In this document: positions 1-6,766 of the stretch, piece by piece
Numbering within the stretch: the stretch's first letter is position 1
Layout of the letters: every line of letters begins with the position of its first letter
Source of the DNA: Anaerolineae bacterium
Lineage (GTDB): Bacteria; Chloroflexota; Anaerolineae; UBA1429
Assembly: GCA_007118555.1 (NCBI GenBank)
Contig: SKRJ01000119.1
Span: 1 to 9,194, forward strand
Reading direction: 5' to 3'
DNA: 9,194 bases
Notes under the pieces: generated by a model
Databases searched by the model: none
What the model saw: only the letters and a program-made list of their open reading frames with translations
What the model was told of the DNA's origin: nothing
Made by a program: the position numbers and the translations under genes

Positions 1-1
1 C

Positions 2-1432
2 ATTGTGGAATACTTGGCTGTGCGCAAGCTGCGCCACGAGCGAGCCCAAGAGATTCGAGATCAGCAGACGAGCGATGACCCCATTCGCCGAGAGCGTGAG
101 GGCGTCATCCTGTGCTTGGTGGGGCCGCCGGGTGTAGGCAAGACCTCCCTGGGGCAGTCCATTGCACGCTCCCTGGGGCGCGAGTTCATCCGGCAGTCGC
201 TGGGCGGGGTGCGTGACGAGGCCGAGATCCGCGGGCATCGGCGCACCTATATCGGCGCCATGCCCGGACGCATCATCCAGGCCATTCGTCGATGCGGCAC
301 CCGCAACCCCGTGTTCATGCTGGATGAGGTGGACAAGATTGGCGCCGATTACCGCGGCGATCCCACCTCGGCCCTGCTGGAGGTGCTCGACCCCGAGCAG
401 AACACCGAGTTCCGCGATCACTATCTGGGGGTTCCGTTCGATCTGTCGCAGGTGATGTTCATTACCACAGCGAACATGCTGGATACCATCCCCGCGCCCC
501 TGCTGGATCGCATGGAGGTTCTGCAACTCTCGGGCTATACCGAAAAGGAAAAGATCGCCATCGCTCGCGAGTATCTGGTTCCACGCCAGATCCGCGAGAA
601 TGGCCTGCGCCCTGAGGAGATCCGCTTTTCGGATGACGCCCTGAGCAGCATCGCGCGCGAGTATACGCGCGAGGCCGGGGTGCGCAATCTCGAGCGCATG
701 ATCGGCTCGATCTGCCGCAAAGTCGCGGCGCGCATCGCCGACGGCTCGGCCCAAGAGGTGTCGGTGACGGCAGAGGATGTGGCCGGATATCTCGGCAAGC
801 CCAGGTTCTTTTACGAGGTCGCCGAACGCACACAGATACCAGGTGTGGCGACCGGCCTGGCTTGGACCGAAACGGGTGGTGACATTCTCTTTATCGAGGC
901 CACCAAGATGAAGGGTCAAAAGGGATTCATGACCACGGGGCAACTCGGCAATGTGATGCAAGAGTCGGCCCGCGCAGCCCTGAGCTATGTCCGCTCCAAG
1001 GCCGAGGACCTGGGCCTGGATCCCGGTTTCTTTGACGACCTGGACATTCACCTGCACGTGCCTGCCGGCGCGATCCCCAAAGATGGGCCCTCGGCGGGCG
1101 TCGTGATGGCCACAGCGCTGGCCTCGCTCGTCAAGGGAGAGCCGGTAAACAGCTCATTGGGCATGACCGGAGAGATCACCCTGCGGGGTCAGGTCTTGCC
1201 TGTGGGCGGTATCAAAGAAAAGGTGCTGGCAGCGCATCGCGCCGGTCTGGAGCGCATCTGTCTGCCAAGACGTAACGAAAAAGACTTGGACGAGCTACCA
1301 GAAGACGTTCGGCAACAACTCGATTTCATCCTCGTCGATCGGGTTGAGCAAGTGTTTGAGGTAGCCTTTAACGATTCGGAAGGAAATAACAGTGGCAAGA
1401 CGAAGGAGCAAAAGGGGGCAGGGCCAGAGTAA
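2..1432 (+). CDS. lon: ATP-dependent Lon protease, C-terminal part (5'-truncated by window edge)
   Basis: Lon is a cytosolic hexameric AAA+ serine protease that unfolds and degrades damaged and regulatory proteins. The reading frame is already open at the left edge, so the N-terminal substrate-binding domain lies outside the window. What remains is the AAA+ module with Walker A GPPGVGKT at nt 122-145 and Walker B FMLDEVDK near nt 314-337, the small helical domain, then the protease domain. The catalytic Ser lies in PKDGPSAG (codon 1091-1093) and its partner Lys in GGIKEK (codon 1214-1216), the normal Lon Ser-Lys dyad. Both active sites look intact. The last residues ([13 protein letters not shown]) are a polar tail that overlaps the start of the next gene by 41 bases. 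The GTG at nt 5 is an internal codon, because the preceding codon continues the Lon consensus ([10 protein letters not shown]). Confidence 0.97.
   Translation: MVEYLAVRKLRHERAQEIRDQQTSDDPIRREREGVILCLVGPPGVGKTSLGQSIARSLGREFIRQSLGGVRDEAEIRGHRRTYIGAMPGRIIQAIRRCGTRNPVFMLDEVDKIGADYRGDPTSALLEVLDPEQNTEFRDHYLGVPFDLSQVMFITTANMLDTIPAPLLDRMEVLQLSGYTEKEKIAIAREYLVPRQIRENGLRPEEIRFSDDALSSIAREYTREAGVRNLERMIGSICRKVAARIADGSAQEVSVTAEDVAGYLGKPRFFYEVAERTQIPGVATGLAWTETGGDILFIEATKMKGQKGFMTTGQLGNVMQESARAALSYVRSKAEDLGLDPGFFDDLDIHLHVPAGAIPKDGPSAGVVMATALASLVKGEPVNSSLGMTGEITLRGQVLPVGGIKEKVLAAHRAGLERICLPRRNEKDLDELPEDVRQQLDFILVDRVEQVFEVAFNDSEGNNSGKTKEQKGAGPE
1378..1385 (+). promoter_or_regulatory. Ribosome binding site for the PHP-AlbA_2 gene
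   Basis: GGAAGGAA lies inside the lon coding region, 6 bases before a GTG at 1392. It is the main reason to place the start of the next gene within lon rather than at the ATG at 1449, which lies only three codons before the first PHP motif. Translation of the two genes is probably coupled. Confidence 0.6.
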
Positions 1433-3239
1433 CCTGGCATGGTATGCGATGGATCTCCATATGCATACGCCTGCCTCGAAGGATTATCACGACGAGGGCG
1501 TAACGTTTCTCGATGTTCTCAAAAAGGCCGAAGCAGAAGGCCTTGATATTATTGGATTCACAGACCACAACACGGTAGCGGGCTATGCCCGTATGATGGA
1601 AGAGTTCGAGGATCTGGAGCGCTGGGAAAAGGACCAGCGGCTGCGACCGGAGGAAAAGCAAAAACTCGACGAGTACCGGCGCCTGCTGGACAAGATCCTG
1701 GTGCTGCCCGGGTTCGAGTTGACGGCGACCTTTGGGTTCCACATCCTCGCGCTCTTTGACCCCGACACCCCCATTCGCAGTCTGGAGCATCTGCTCCTGG
1801 ACCTCAACGTGCCCCTGGAGGCCCTGGACCACGGCGAGACCGAGGTGGGCACCACCAGCGACGTCATCCACGCCTATGAGAAGATGGCCGAGGCGGGCGC
1901 CCTGGTCATCGCGGCGCACGCCAACTCGACCCACGGTGTGGCCATGTTTGGCATGAACTTTGGGGGGCAGACCCGCATCGCCTACACCCAGGACCCCAAC
2001 CTGCACGCGCTCGAGGTGACGGACCTCGAGTCCAAGCGGCGCCGTTCGACGGCATCGTTCTTTAACGGCTCCAAGCCCCAGTATCCCCGTCGGATGCACT
2101 GCATCCAGGGGTCCGATGCGCACCGCATCAAGGGCGAGGGCCGAAATCTGGGCGTCGGCGAGCGCGCCACCGAGGTGCTGCTGCCCGAGGTGAGCTTTGA
2201 GGCGCTCAAACAGGTGTTCCTGGAAGAGGACTTTGGCAAGACGCGCCCTTATCGCCGTACCGAGGAAGAGGTCGTCGATCAGGTCGAAGAGGCCCGCAAA
2301 AAGGGCCCGACCCTCCACCAGAGCTTTCATGAGAGCATGACCCGTCGAGGCGGCTGCATGCACGCCATCATGAGTGACGTGGTGGCTTATGCCAACAGCG
2401 AGGGCGGCACCATCTTTGTCGGCCTGAGCGCCAACCATCGGGTCAAGCCCAAGGGTGTGGACAATCCATCACAGGCGATCAAGATGCTGCAAGAAGAGAT
2501 CGAGCGCATGATTACCCCGCCCATCGAGGTCAAGATGGACGCCATCCAGAGCCAGGGCAGCCAGATCATCCGCATCGCTGTGCCCCAGGGAAGCGAAAAG
2601 CCCTATGTGATGGAGGGCAGCAAGATCTATATCCGGCACGATTCGGAGACGACCCTGGCCATGCGGGATGAGATCGTGGATCTGGTCAGGCGGGTGTTGA
2701 TCGAGGAGGGCGTTCAGCCCGAAAAGCGCCGCGAGCGAGAGGCCAAGCCCGCCCGTGAGCGGGCGCGCCAGCCCGCGCGTGAGAAACAGGCCAGCCAGTC
2801 TCAGCAGCGCCAGCCACAAGCAGCCGCTGCCGTCGCCGAGGCCGAGGCCGAACCCCAGGAGGCCGAGCGCTCCAATGGTGAAGGAGCAATAGATCCACCC
2901 TCCACCGGCGTCGAGATCGATGACACGGTGGTGCGCAAGGGCGTGCAGTATCACACCATGCGCGACCTGCGCGATGGTGGCAAGGTGCACAATGTCACCC
3001 GCAGCTCGGCGCGACGCCTGTGGCGCTATGCCATCGCCCTCAAGGAAAAGGGCACCTTTAGCGAGGACAAGGTCGACTGGAAGGGCGATCTGGGGCTCTG
3101 GCACAAGTACCTGCGCTCGGGCCGCCCCCACTATGACCTGGTACAACGCACAGAAGAGGGCGACATCCGGGTCTACTATGGCGTCTCGGACGACGGCATT
3201 CACGGCCCGTGGCAAGAGGTGGTCAACAAACAGGGATGA
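1392..3239 (+). CDS. PHP-domain phosphoesterase fused to an AlbA_2 (Schlafen-type) domain
   Basis: The 615-residue protein has three parts. Residues about 19-285 form a PHP metal-dependent phosphoesterase domain with all expected ligand motifs: H23-x-H25, D58-H59, E109, H117, H176 and D242-x-H244 (in GSDAH). Residues about 308-435 resemble the AlbA_2 domain, with the hallmark ANSEGG at 334-339 followed by TIFVGL. A charged, Ala/Gln/Glu-rich linker (about 442-505) leads to a C-terminal domain of about 110 residues (507-615) that I do not recognise. PHP domains hydrolyse phosphoester bonds in nucleotides, nucleic acids or small metabolites. AlbA_2 domains are associated with nucleic-acid binding and, in Schlafen proteins, with RNA cleavage. 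A role in nucleic-acid processing is therefore an inference; the substrate is unknown. The GTG start is supported by the ribosome binding site at 1378-1385. The gene overlaps lon by 41 bases and the GNAT gene by 4. Confidence 0.85.
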   Translation: MARRRSKRGQGQSNLAWYAMDLHMHTPASKDYHDEGVTFLDVLKKAEAEGLDIIGFTDHNTVAGYARMMEEFEDLERWEKDQRLRPEEKQKLDEYRRLLDKILVLPGFELTATFGFHILALFDPDTPIRSLEHLLLDLNVPLEALDHGETEVGTTSDVIHAYEKMAEAGALVIAAHANSTHGVAMFGMNFGGQTRIAYTQDPNLHALEVTDLESKRRRSTASFFNGSKPQYPRRMHCIQGSDAHRIKGEGRNLGVGERATEVLLPEVSFEALKQVFLEEDFGKTRPYRRTEEEVVDQVEEARKKGPTLHQSFHESMTRRGGCMHAIMSDVVAYANSEGGTIFVGLSANHRVKPKGVDNPSQAIKMLQEEIERMITPPIEVKMDAIQSQGSQIIRIAVPQGSEKPYVMEGSKIYIRHDSETTLAMRDEIVDLVRRVLIEEGVQPEKRREREAKPARERARQPAREKQASQSQQRQPQAAAAVAEAEAEPQEAERSNGEGAIDPPSTGVEIDDTVVRKGVQYHTMRDLRDGGKVHNVTRSSARRLWRYAIALKEKGTFSEDKVDWKGDLGLWHKYLRSGRPHYDLVQRTEEGDIRVYYGVSDDGIHGPWQEVVNKQG

Positions 3240-3685
3240 GCACTGGCGAGGGACCTGAACACCCCGCGTGGGTGATTCGCCCCTTTTGCATGAGCGATTA
3301 CCCGGCCGTGCTGCGCCTGTGGCAGACGGCCGGGGAGGGCGTCAGCGTGCGCCCTTCTGACCGGCCCGAGGAGATCGCCAAAAAGTGCGCCCGCGACGCG
3401 GACCTGTTCCTGGTGGCCGAGAGCCAGGGTGCGTTGGTCGGGGTCATCATGGGCGCCTGGGATGGCCGGCGGGGGTGGCTGCACCATCTGGCCGTGGAGG
3501 CGAGCTACAGACGCCGGGGCGTCGCCCGCGCCCTGATCTGCCAGGTTGAGGAGCGCCTGCGCGCCAAGGGGTGCCTCAAGATCAACCTGCTTGTGGGCAA
3601 AGCAAACCAGCACGCGCGCGCCCTGTACCGACAACTTGGCTATGATGAGATGACAGACTATGTGCCCATGGGCAAGGAACTATAG
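3236..3685 (+). CDS. GNAT N-acetyltransferase, YpeA-like
   Basis: This 149-residue protein is a single GNAT domain that transfers an acetyl group from acetyl-CoA to an amine on an unknown substrate. The acetyl-CoA pyrophosphate loop is R92-R-R-G95-V-A97, matching R/Q-x-x-G-x-G/A, and the general-acid Tyr position is probably Y131 in ARALYRQLGY. From memory, it resembles E. coli YpeA along most of its length: IRPF near the start, LFLVAE at 57-62, VIMGAWDG(H/R)RG in the middle, and GCLKI at 112-116. YpeA has no firmly assigned substrate, and the RimI-like fold alone does not show ribosomal protein acetylation. The ATG at 3236 overlaps the preceding stop (ATGA), so translation is probably coupled. 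An upstream in-frame GTG at 3209 would add nine residues inside the PHP gene and is less likely. Confidence 0.88.
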   Translation: MSTGEGPEHPAWVIRPFCMSDYPAVLRLWQTAGEGVSVRPSDRPEEIAKKCARDADLFLVAESQGALVGVIMGAWDGRRGWLHHLAVEASYRRRGVARALICQVEERLRAKGCLKINLLVGKANQHARALYRQLGYDEMTDYVPMGKEL

Positions 3686-3804
3686 CGGGCCAAGGGCCGG
3701 CTGACGCCACCGACGCAGGAAGGTTCGCTCCCACAGGGCACAGCTCCGATGATCGAGAGCGCGGCGAGATCACGCCGCGCTTGATCCTACAGAAAGGTTC
3801 TGGC
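3686..3804 (+). other. Intergenic leader before rnz
   Basis: This is the longest gene-free stretch of the window (119 bases). I see no convincing -35/-10 pair and no credible small ORF. It contains the hairpin annotated at 3751-3786 and, 7 bases before the rnz ATG, the ribosome binding site AAAGG at 3793-3797. The structure suggests a 5' untranslated leader or a processing site between two transcription units. Confidence 0.5.
3751..3786 (+). promoter_or_regulatory. Strong GC-rich hairpin in the rnz leader
   Basis: The arms GCGCGGCG (3759-3766) and CGCCGCGC (3773-3780) pair perfectly around the loop AGATCA. An A-T pair and a G-U pair extend the stem, and after a small asymmetric bulge the flanking GATC (3751-3754 and 3783-3786) can pair again. 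No T-run follows, so it does not meet the usual definition of an intrinsic terminator. It ends 6 bases before the ribosome binding site of rnz and could affect initiation, stability or processing. Confidence 0.5.
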
Positions 3805-4794
3805 ATGTTCGAGATCGCCTTCCTGGGCACTTCGGCCTCGGCCCCCTCCATCGAGAGAGGATTGTCCTCCTCCCTAGTCATGTACCGCGATCAGCGGTTC
3901 ATGATCGACTGTGGCGAAGGCACCCAGCGGCAACTGTTGCGCACGGGACTCGGATTCCGCAAGATCGACAAGATCCTCTTGACGCATGGGCACCTGGATC
4001 ATATTCTGGGCCTGGGCGGCCTGGTCTCGACCTTTTCACGCTGGGAGTCGATGGATACGCTGACGATCTATGGCGGCCAGTGGGCCCTGCAGCGCGTACA
4101 GGATCTGATGAACGTGGTGCTGCGCGGGGGCGAGGTCGATACCGAGATCGAGTTTGTGGCCGTGCGCCCGGGCGTCATCTGGCAAAAGGACGCCCTGCGC
4201 ATCAGCGCCTTTTCCGTGTCGCACCGTGGCCCCGGCTGCTATGGCTACCTGTTCGAGGAGCAGAGCCGCCGGCCCTTTCTCTCGGAAAAGGCCGAGGAAC
4301 TGGGCGTGCCCCGAGGGCCAGAGCGCAAGCGCCTGGTGGAGGGCGAGGCGGTGACGCTGGTCGATGGCCGCGTCATCCAGCCCGAGGATGTGCTGGGGCC
4401 CGAGGTTCGGGGAACCCGACTCGTGCATGTGGGCGATGCGGGCCGCACCGACAACCTGGTGCAGGTGTGCCGGGATGCGGATGCCCTGATCATCGAGGCC
4501 ACCTATGTCTCGCGGGATGCCGAACTGGCCAGCCGCTTTGGCCACCTGACGGCGGCGCAGGCCGCCGAGCTGGCCCGCGAGGCGGGCGTGGGACATCTGT
4601 TCCTGGTGCATATCTCGCGCCGCTATTCCGAGCGCGAGATTCTGCGCGAGGCGCGCGACATTTTCGCCAACACCATCGTGCCCCGCGATCTGGACCAGTT
4701 CCGCATTGCCAAGGGCAACGTCGAGCCCGTCGAGCCCGAGGAGATGGCGCAGGGGCAGTACAGCGTGCAAGCGTCGCATGAGGGGCCGGCATAG
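3805..4794 (+). CDS. rnz: Ribonuclease Z (tRNA 3'-end processing endonuclease)
   Basis: RNase Z is a dinuclear zinc metallo-beta-lactamase-fold enzyme that cuts the 3' trailer from precursor tRNAs in the cytosol. The 329-residue protein opens with the family signature FLGTSASAPS and has CGEGTQRQ at 36-43. Its zinc-binding motif is H61-x-H63-x-D65-H66 (in THGHLDH). Later metal ligands are H140 (SHRGPG), D211 (in VGDAG) and H269 (in VHISRRY). The region GVPRGPERKRL and the stretch VDGRVIQPEDVLGP are also typical. The widespread GDTRP motif reads GDAGRT here, which keeps the metal-binding Asp. The length is slightly above the usual bacterial 300-310 residues. The ATG at 3805 is chosen because it begins the conserved strand and has AAAGG 7 bases upstream; a TTG at 3781 lies inside the hairpin. 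The IPK gene follows after 17 bases. Confidence 0.95.
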   Translation: MFEIAFLGTSASAPSIERGLSSSLVMYRDQRFMIDCGEGTQRQLLRTGLGFRKIDKILLTHGHLDHILGLGGLVSTFSRWESMDTLTIYGGQWALQRVQDLMNVVLRGGEVDTEIEFVAVRPGVIWQKDALRISAFSVSHRGPGCYGYLFEEQSRRPFLSEKAEELGVPRGPERKRLVEGEAVTLVDGRVIQPEDVLGPEVRGTRLVHVGDAGRTDNLVQVCRDADALIIEATYVSRDAELASRFGHLTAAQAAELAREAGVGHLFLVHISRRYSEREILREARDIFANTIVPRDLDQFRIAKGNVEPVEPEEMAQGQYSVQASHEGPA

Positions 4795-4800
4795 GGCCGC

Positions 4801-4806
4801 AGGAGG
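4801..4806 (+). promoter_or_regulatory. Perfect Shine-Dalgarno site of the IPK gene
   Basis: AGGAGG lies 5 bases before the ATG at 4812, in the 17-base gap after rnz. It is the strongest ribosome binding site in the window and fixes the start of the kinase gene. Confidence 0.75.
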
Positions 4807-4811
4807 ACGCA

Positions 4812-5618
4812 ATGGGCGAACTGGTTTTCCTCAAACTGGGCGGATCTCTGATTACCGACAAGCGACGCTTGGAGACGGCCCGCGCCTCGGTCATTGAGCG
4901 TGTCGCTGAGGAAATCCAGCGCGCACGGGAGGCCAAACCTGACATGCGCCTTCTCCTGGGGCACGGCAGCGGCTCTTTTGGGCACTTTTATGCCGACCGG
5001 TACAAGGTACACAAAGGACACCTGGAGGATTGGCGTGGCTATGCCGAGACAGGCGCCGCCGCGCAGCGCCTCAATCGCCTGGTGACCGATGCCCTGCTCA
5101 AGGCGGGCGTCACAGCGGTGTCGGTCCAGCCCTCTGCCTCGGCGCTCTGCCACAATGGCGAGCTGGTGGAGCTGGCGCTGGATCCTATCACGACCCTGCT
5201 GGAGCGTGGCGTCGTGCCGCTGATTCATGGCGATGTGGCCCTGGACACGGCACAAGGCTGCACGATCCTCTCTACGGAGCAGATCTTTTGCTATCTGGCG
5301 CGGACCTTGCGTCCCGAGCGCATCATCATGGCCGGCGAGGTACCGGGCGTCTACTCGGGCGATCCGCAACGCGACACCATCGTGCGCCTGATCCCGACCA
5401 TTACGGCCCAGAACTATGAGCAGGTGGAGGAGATGCTCTCCTCTTCCTTTGGTGTGGATGTGACAGGGGGCATGCAGCAAAAGATCCAGTTGCTGTTCGA
5501 GCTGGTCACCGAGCTGCCTTGCCTGCAGGCGCGCATCGTCTCTGGCAGGACGCCGCATCTGATAGAGCGGGTGTTGACCGATGCCAGGGTGCAGGAGGGA
5601 ACCCTCCTGCACTACTGA
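4812..5618 (+). CDS. Isopentenyl phosphate kinase
   Basis: The 268-residue protein belongs to the amino acid kinase superfamily and matches isopentenyl phosphate kinase, which phosphorylates isopentenyl phosphate with ATP to give isopentenyl diphosphate, the C5 isoprenoid unit. The N-terminal KLGGSLITDK (8-17) is the nucleotide/phosphate loop. H51-GSGSFG-H58 is the substrate loop, and H58 in SFGH corresponds to the catalytic His of archaeal enzymes. VVPLIHGDVALD, ILSTEQI, the AGEVPGVYSGDP segment and the near C-terminal DVTGGM(Q)QK motif are all as in this family. The His after GSGSFG separates it from glutamate-5-kinase, UMP kinase and fosfomycin kinase relatives. The enzyme is central to the archaeal alternative mevalonate pathway and is also known in Chloroflexota. 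The partner enzyme, a phosphomevalonate decarboxylase, is not in this window. The gene lies directly upstream of rseP and downstream of rnz. Confidence 0.92.
   Translation: MGELVFLKLGGSLITDKRRLETARASVIERVAEEIQRAREAKPDMRLLLGHGSGSFGHFYADRYKVHKGHLEDWRGYAETGAAAQRLNRLVTDALLKAGVTAVSVQPSASALCHNGELVELALDPITTLLERGVVPLIHGDVALDTAQGCTILSTEQIFCYLARTLRPERIIMAGEVPGVYSGDPQRDTIVRLIPTITAQNYEQVEEMLSSSFGVDVTGGMQQKIQLLFELVTELPCLQARIVSGRTPHLIERVLTDARVQEGTLLHY
5589..5612 (+). repeat. Perfect 24-base inverted repeat at the end of the IPK gene
   Basis: GTGCAGGAGGG (5589-5599) is followed by AA and then by its exact reverse complement (5602-5612). In RNA it would form a hairpin of about 10 pairs with a GAAC tetraloop. 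It occupies the last codons of the IPK gene and ends 3 bases before the stop codon. No T-run follows, so it is not a standard terminator. It may slow ribosomes, protect the mRNA end or bind a dimeric protein. Confidence 0.65.
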
Positions 5619-5640
5619 CCGTCTAGGAATAAATGGAAAG

Positions 5641-5652
5641 ACGAGGCCTCGT
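5641..5652 (+). repeat. 12-base perfect palindrome before rseP
   Basis: ACGAGGCCTCGT is its own reverse complement and lies 3 bases before the rseP ATG, overlapping GAGG (5643-5646), the only reasonable ribosome binding site. A regulator binding here would cover the translation start. It may also be a chance palindrome. Confidence 0.4.
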
Positions 5653-5655
5653 GAT

Positions 5656-6690
5656 ATGACGGGTATCGTATCGTTCTTTGTTGTTTTCAGTTTGCTGGTG
5701 TTTGTCCACGAGCTGGGCCACTTTGCCGCGGCCAAGCTTGCCGGTGTCAGGGTAGAAGAGTTCGGGTTTGGCTATCCACCCCGGCTCATCAGCCTGGGCA
5801 CCTGGCGCGGGACCCGGCTGAGCATCAATGCGCTGCCCTTTGGCGGCTTTGTGCGCATGAACGAGGATGATCCGAGCGTAGAGGGCAGCCTGGCCACCAA
5901 GAGCCGCTCGGTCCGCGCCCTGGTGTTTAGCGCCGGCGCCATCATGAACCTGCTGCTGGCGATCGTCCTGTTCAGCATCACGTTCGTTCTGGGCGCGCCT
6001 ACGCCTGTTGAGGGACCGGGCGCCGGCATCTATATGGTGGCGCCGCGCTCGCCCGCCCATGAGGCCGGCATGGTCCCCGGCGACACCATCGTCACGGTCG
6101 GTGGCATCGAGATCACCGATGTGGATCAGGCCATCGAGATGATCCAGGCCAACCTGGGTGAGGCGATCGAGATCCAATGGCGGCGAGAAGACCAGCTCAT
6201 GCAGCCCGTGACGGTGACGCCGCGACGCGATCCGCCGCCCAACGAGGGCGCCCTGGGCGTTGCGCTGGGACCGCCGCTGGAACGCGTAGCCTATCCCGTG
6301 TGGGAGGCGATCCCCATGGGCGTACGCACCTCCTTTGGCGTGGTGGGGGCCATCTATAATGCCTTGCGGGATGCCATCGCAGGCCGCATGGCCTTTGAGG
6401 TAAGCGGCCCGGTCGGCATCTATCAGCACACCACCGAAGCGGCCCAGACCGGCATCGCGCGGTTGCTCGAGTTTACCGGCCTACTGAGCGTCAACCTGTT
6501 CCTGCTCAATCTCTTGCCCCTGCCAGCGCTGGATGGTGGCAGGCTCGTCTTTGTAGGCCTGGAATGGATACGCGGTGGCCGCCGCATCCCGGCGGAAAAA
6601 GAGGGCCTGGTGCACTTTGTCGGCCTGGTGGTGTTGGTGATGTTAATGTTCCTGGTTACCTATGTGGATGTGCGCCGCCTGCTGAATTAG
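5656..6690 (+). CDS. rseP: RseP-type intramembrane zinc metalloprotease (M50, site-2 protease)
   Basis: The 344-residue protein is a membrane-embedded site-2 protease. Members cleave substrates within or near a membrane segment, for example anti-sigma factors after a first cut. The first membrane helix (about 3-22) carries the zinc site H18-E19-L-G-H22. A second helix spans about 88-112 and contains GAIMN, the family's G-x-x-x-N position. A PDZ domain lies at about 123-190 (region APRSPAHEAG). A third helix bears the NLLPLPALDGG motif, with the third zinc ligand D293, and a fourth helix lies at about 319-338. The length is somewhat under the 420-450 residues of enzymes with two PDZ domains, so this is a single-PDZ form, common in Gram-positives and other bacteria. 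The ATG at 5656 gives the expected short N-terminus. An ATG at 5581 would add 25 polar residues inside the IPK gene. Confidence 0.95.
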   Translation: MTGIVSFFVVFSLLVFVHELGHFAAAKLAGVRVEEFGFGYPPRLISLGTWRGTRLSINALPFGGFVRMNEDDPSVEGSLATKSRSVRALVFSAGAIMNLLLAIVLFSITFVLGAPTPVEGPGAGIYMVAPRSPAHEAGMVPGDTIVTVGGIEITDVDQAIEMIQANLGEAIEIQWRREDQLMQPVTVTPRRDPPPNEGALGVALGPPLERVAYPVWEAIPMGVRTSFGVVGAIYNALRDAIAGRMAFEVSGPVGIYQHTTEAAQTGIARLLEFTGLLSVNLFLLNLLPLPALDGGRLVFVGLEWIRGGRRIPAEKEGLVHFVGLVVLVMLMFLVTYVDVRRLLN

Positions 6691-6712
6691 AGGCGGGCTT
6701 CGCGTCTCGCGC

Positions 6713-6735
6713 CAGCTGTGCTAGAATAGCCCCGC
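6713..6735 (+). promoter_or_regulatory. Extended -10 promoter candidate for the HEAT gene
   Basis: TAGAAT at 6722-6727 is one base off the TATAAT consensus and is preceded by TGTGC, the extended -10 TGn pattern. A weak -35 (TTCGCG, 6699-6704) lies 17 bases upstream. Transcription would start near 6734, about 28 bases before the ATG at 6762. The site lies in the only gap (71 bases) between rseP and the HEAT gene. Confidence 0.55.
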
Positions 6736-6766
6736 GGTGTTATGTCGTTACAAGAGGTGTTATGTC
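6736..6766 (+). repeat. 11-base direct repeat at the HEAT gene start
   Basis: GGTGTTATGTC occurs at 6736-6746 and again at 6756-6766, exactly 20 bases apart, about two helical turns. Each copy contains an ATG: the second is the chosen start of the HEAT gene and the first opens a 14-codon frame ending at 6786. The repeat begins at the predicted transcription start, so it could be a paired protein site, or a local duplication of the start region. Confidence 0.6.

Noticed and set aside
1368..2438. Long open frame on the - strand across the end of lon and the PHP domain
   Set aside because: It is antisense to two well-supported genes, has a His/Leu/Gly-rich composition without family motifs, and arises from the GC-rich codon pattern of the + strand genes.
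2741..2800. Short tandem repeat coding for PARE-type residues in the PHP-protein linker
   Set aside because: Two copies of a 12-base unit match at 11 positions, but this is normal for a low-complexity charged linker and not a repeat array.
3751..3786. Intrinsic terminator before rnz
   Set aside because: The hairpin is strong, but the following bases TTGATCCTAC hold no T-run, so a standard terminator is not supported.
3686..3804. T-box or other known riboswitch in the rnz leader
   Set aside because: I looked for the T-box antiterminator consensus and other conserved riboswitch cores and found none.
4623..5735. 370-codon open frame on the - strand opposite rnz and IPK
   Set aside because: It lies fully opposite intact genes with recognisable motifs, has no ribosome binding site and no known domain; long antisense frames are expected in GC-rich DNA.
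6564..6761. Upstream in-frame extension of the HEAT gene
   Set aside because: It overlaps the last 127 bases of rseP, its peptide is a non-conserved Gly/Arg/Cys-rich sequence, and the promoter candidate lies inside it.
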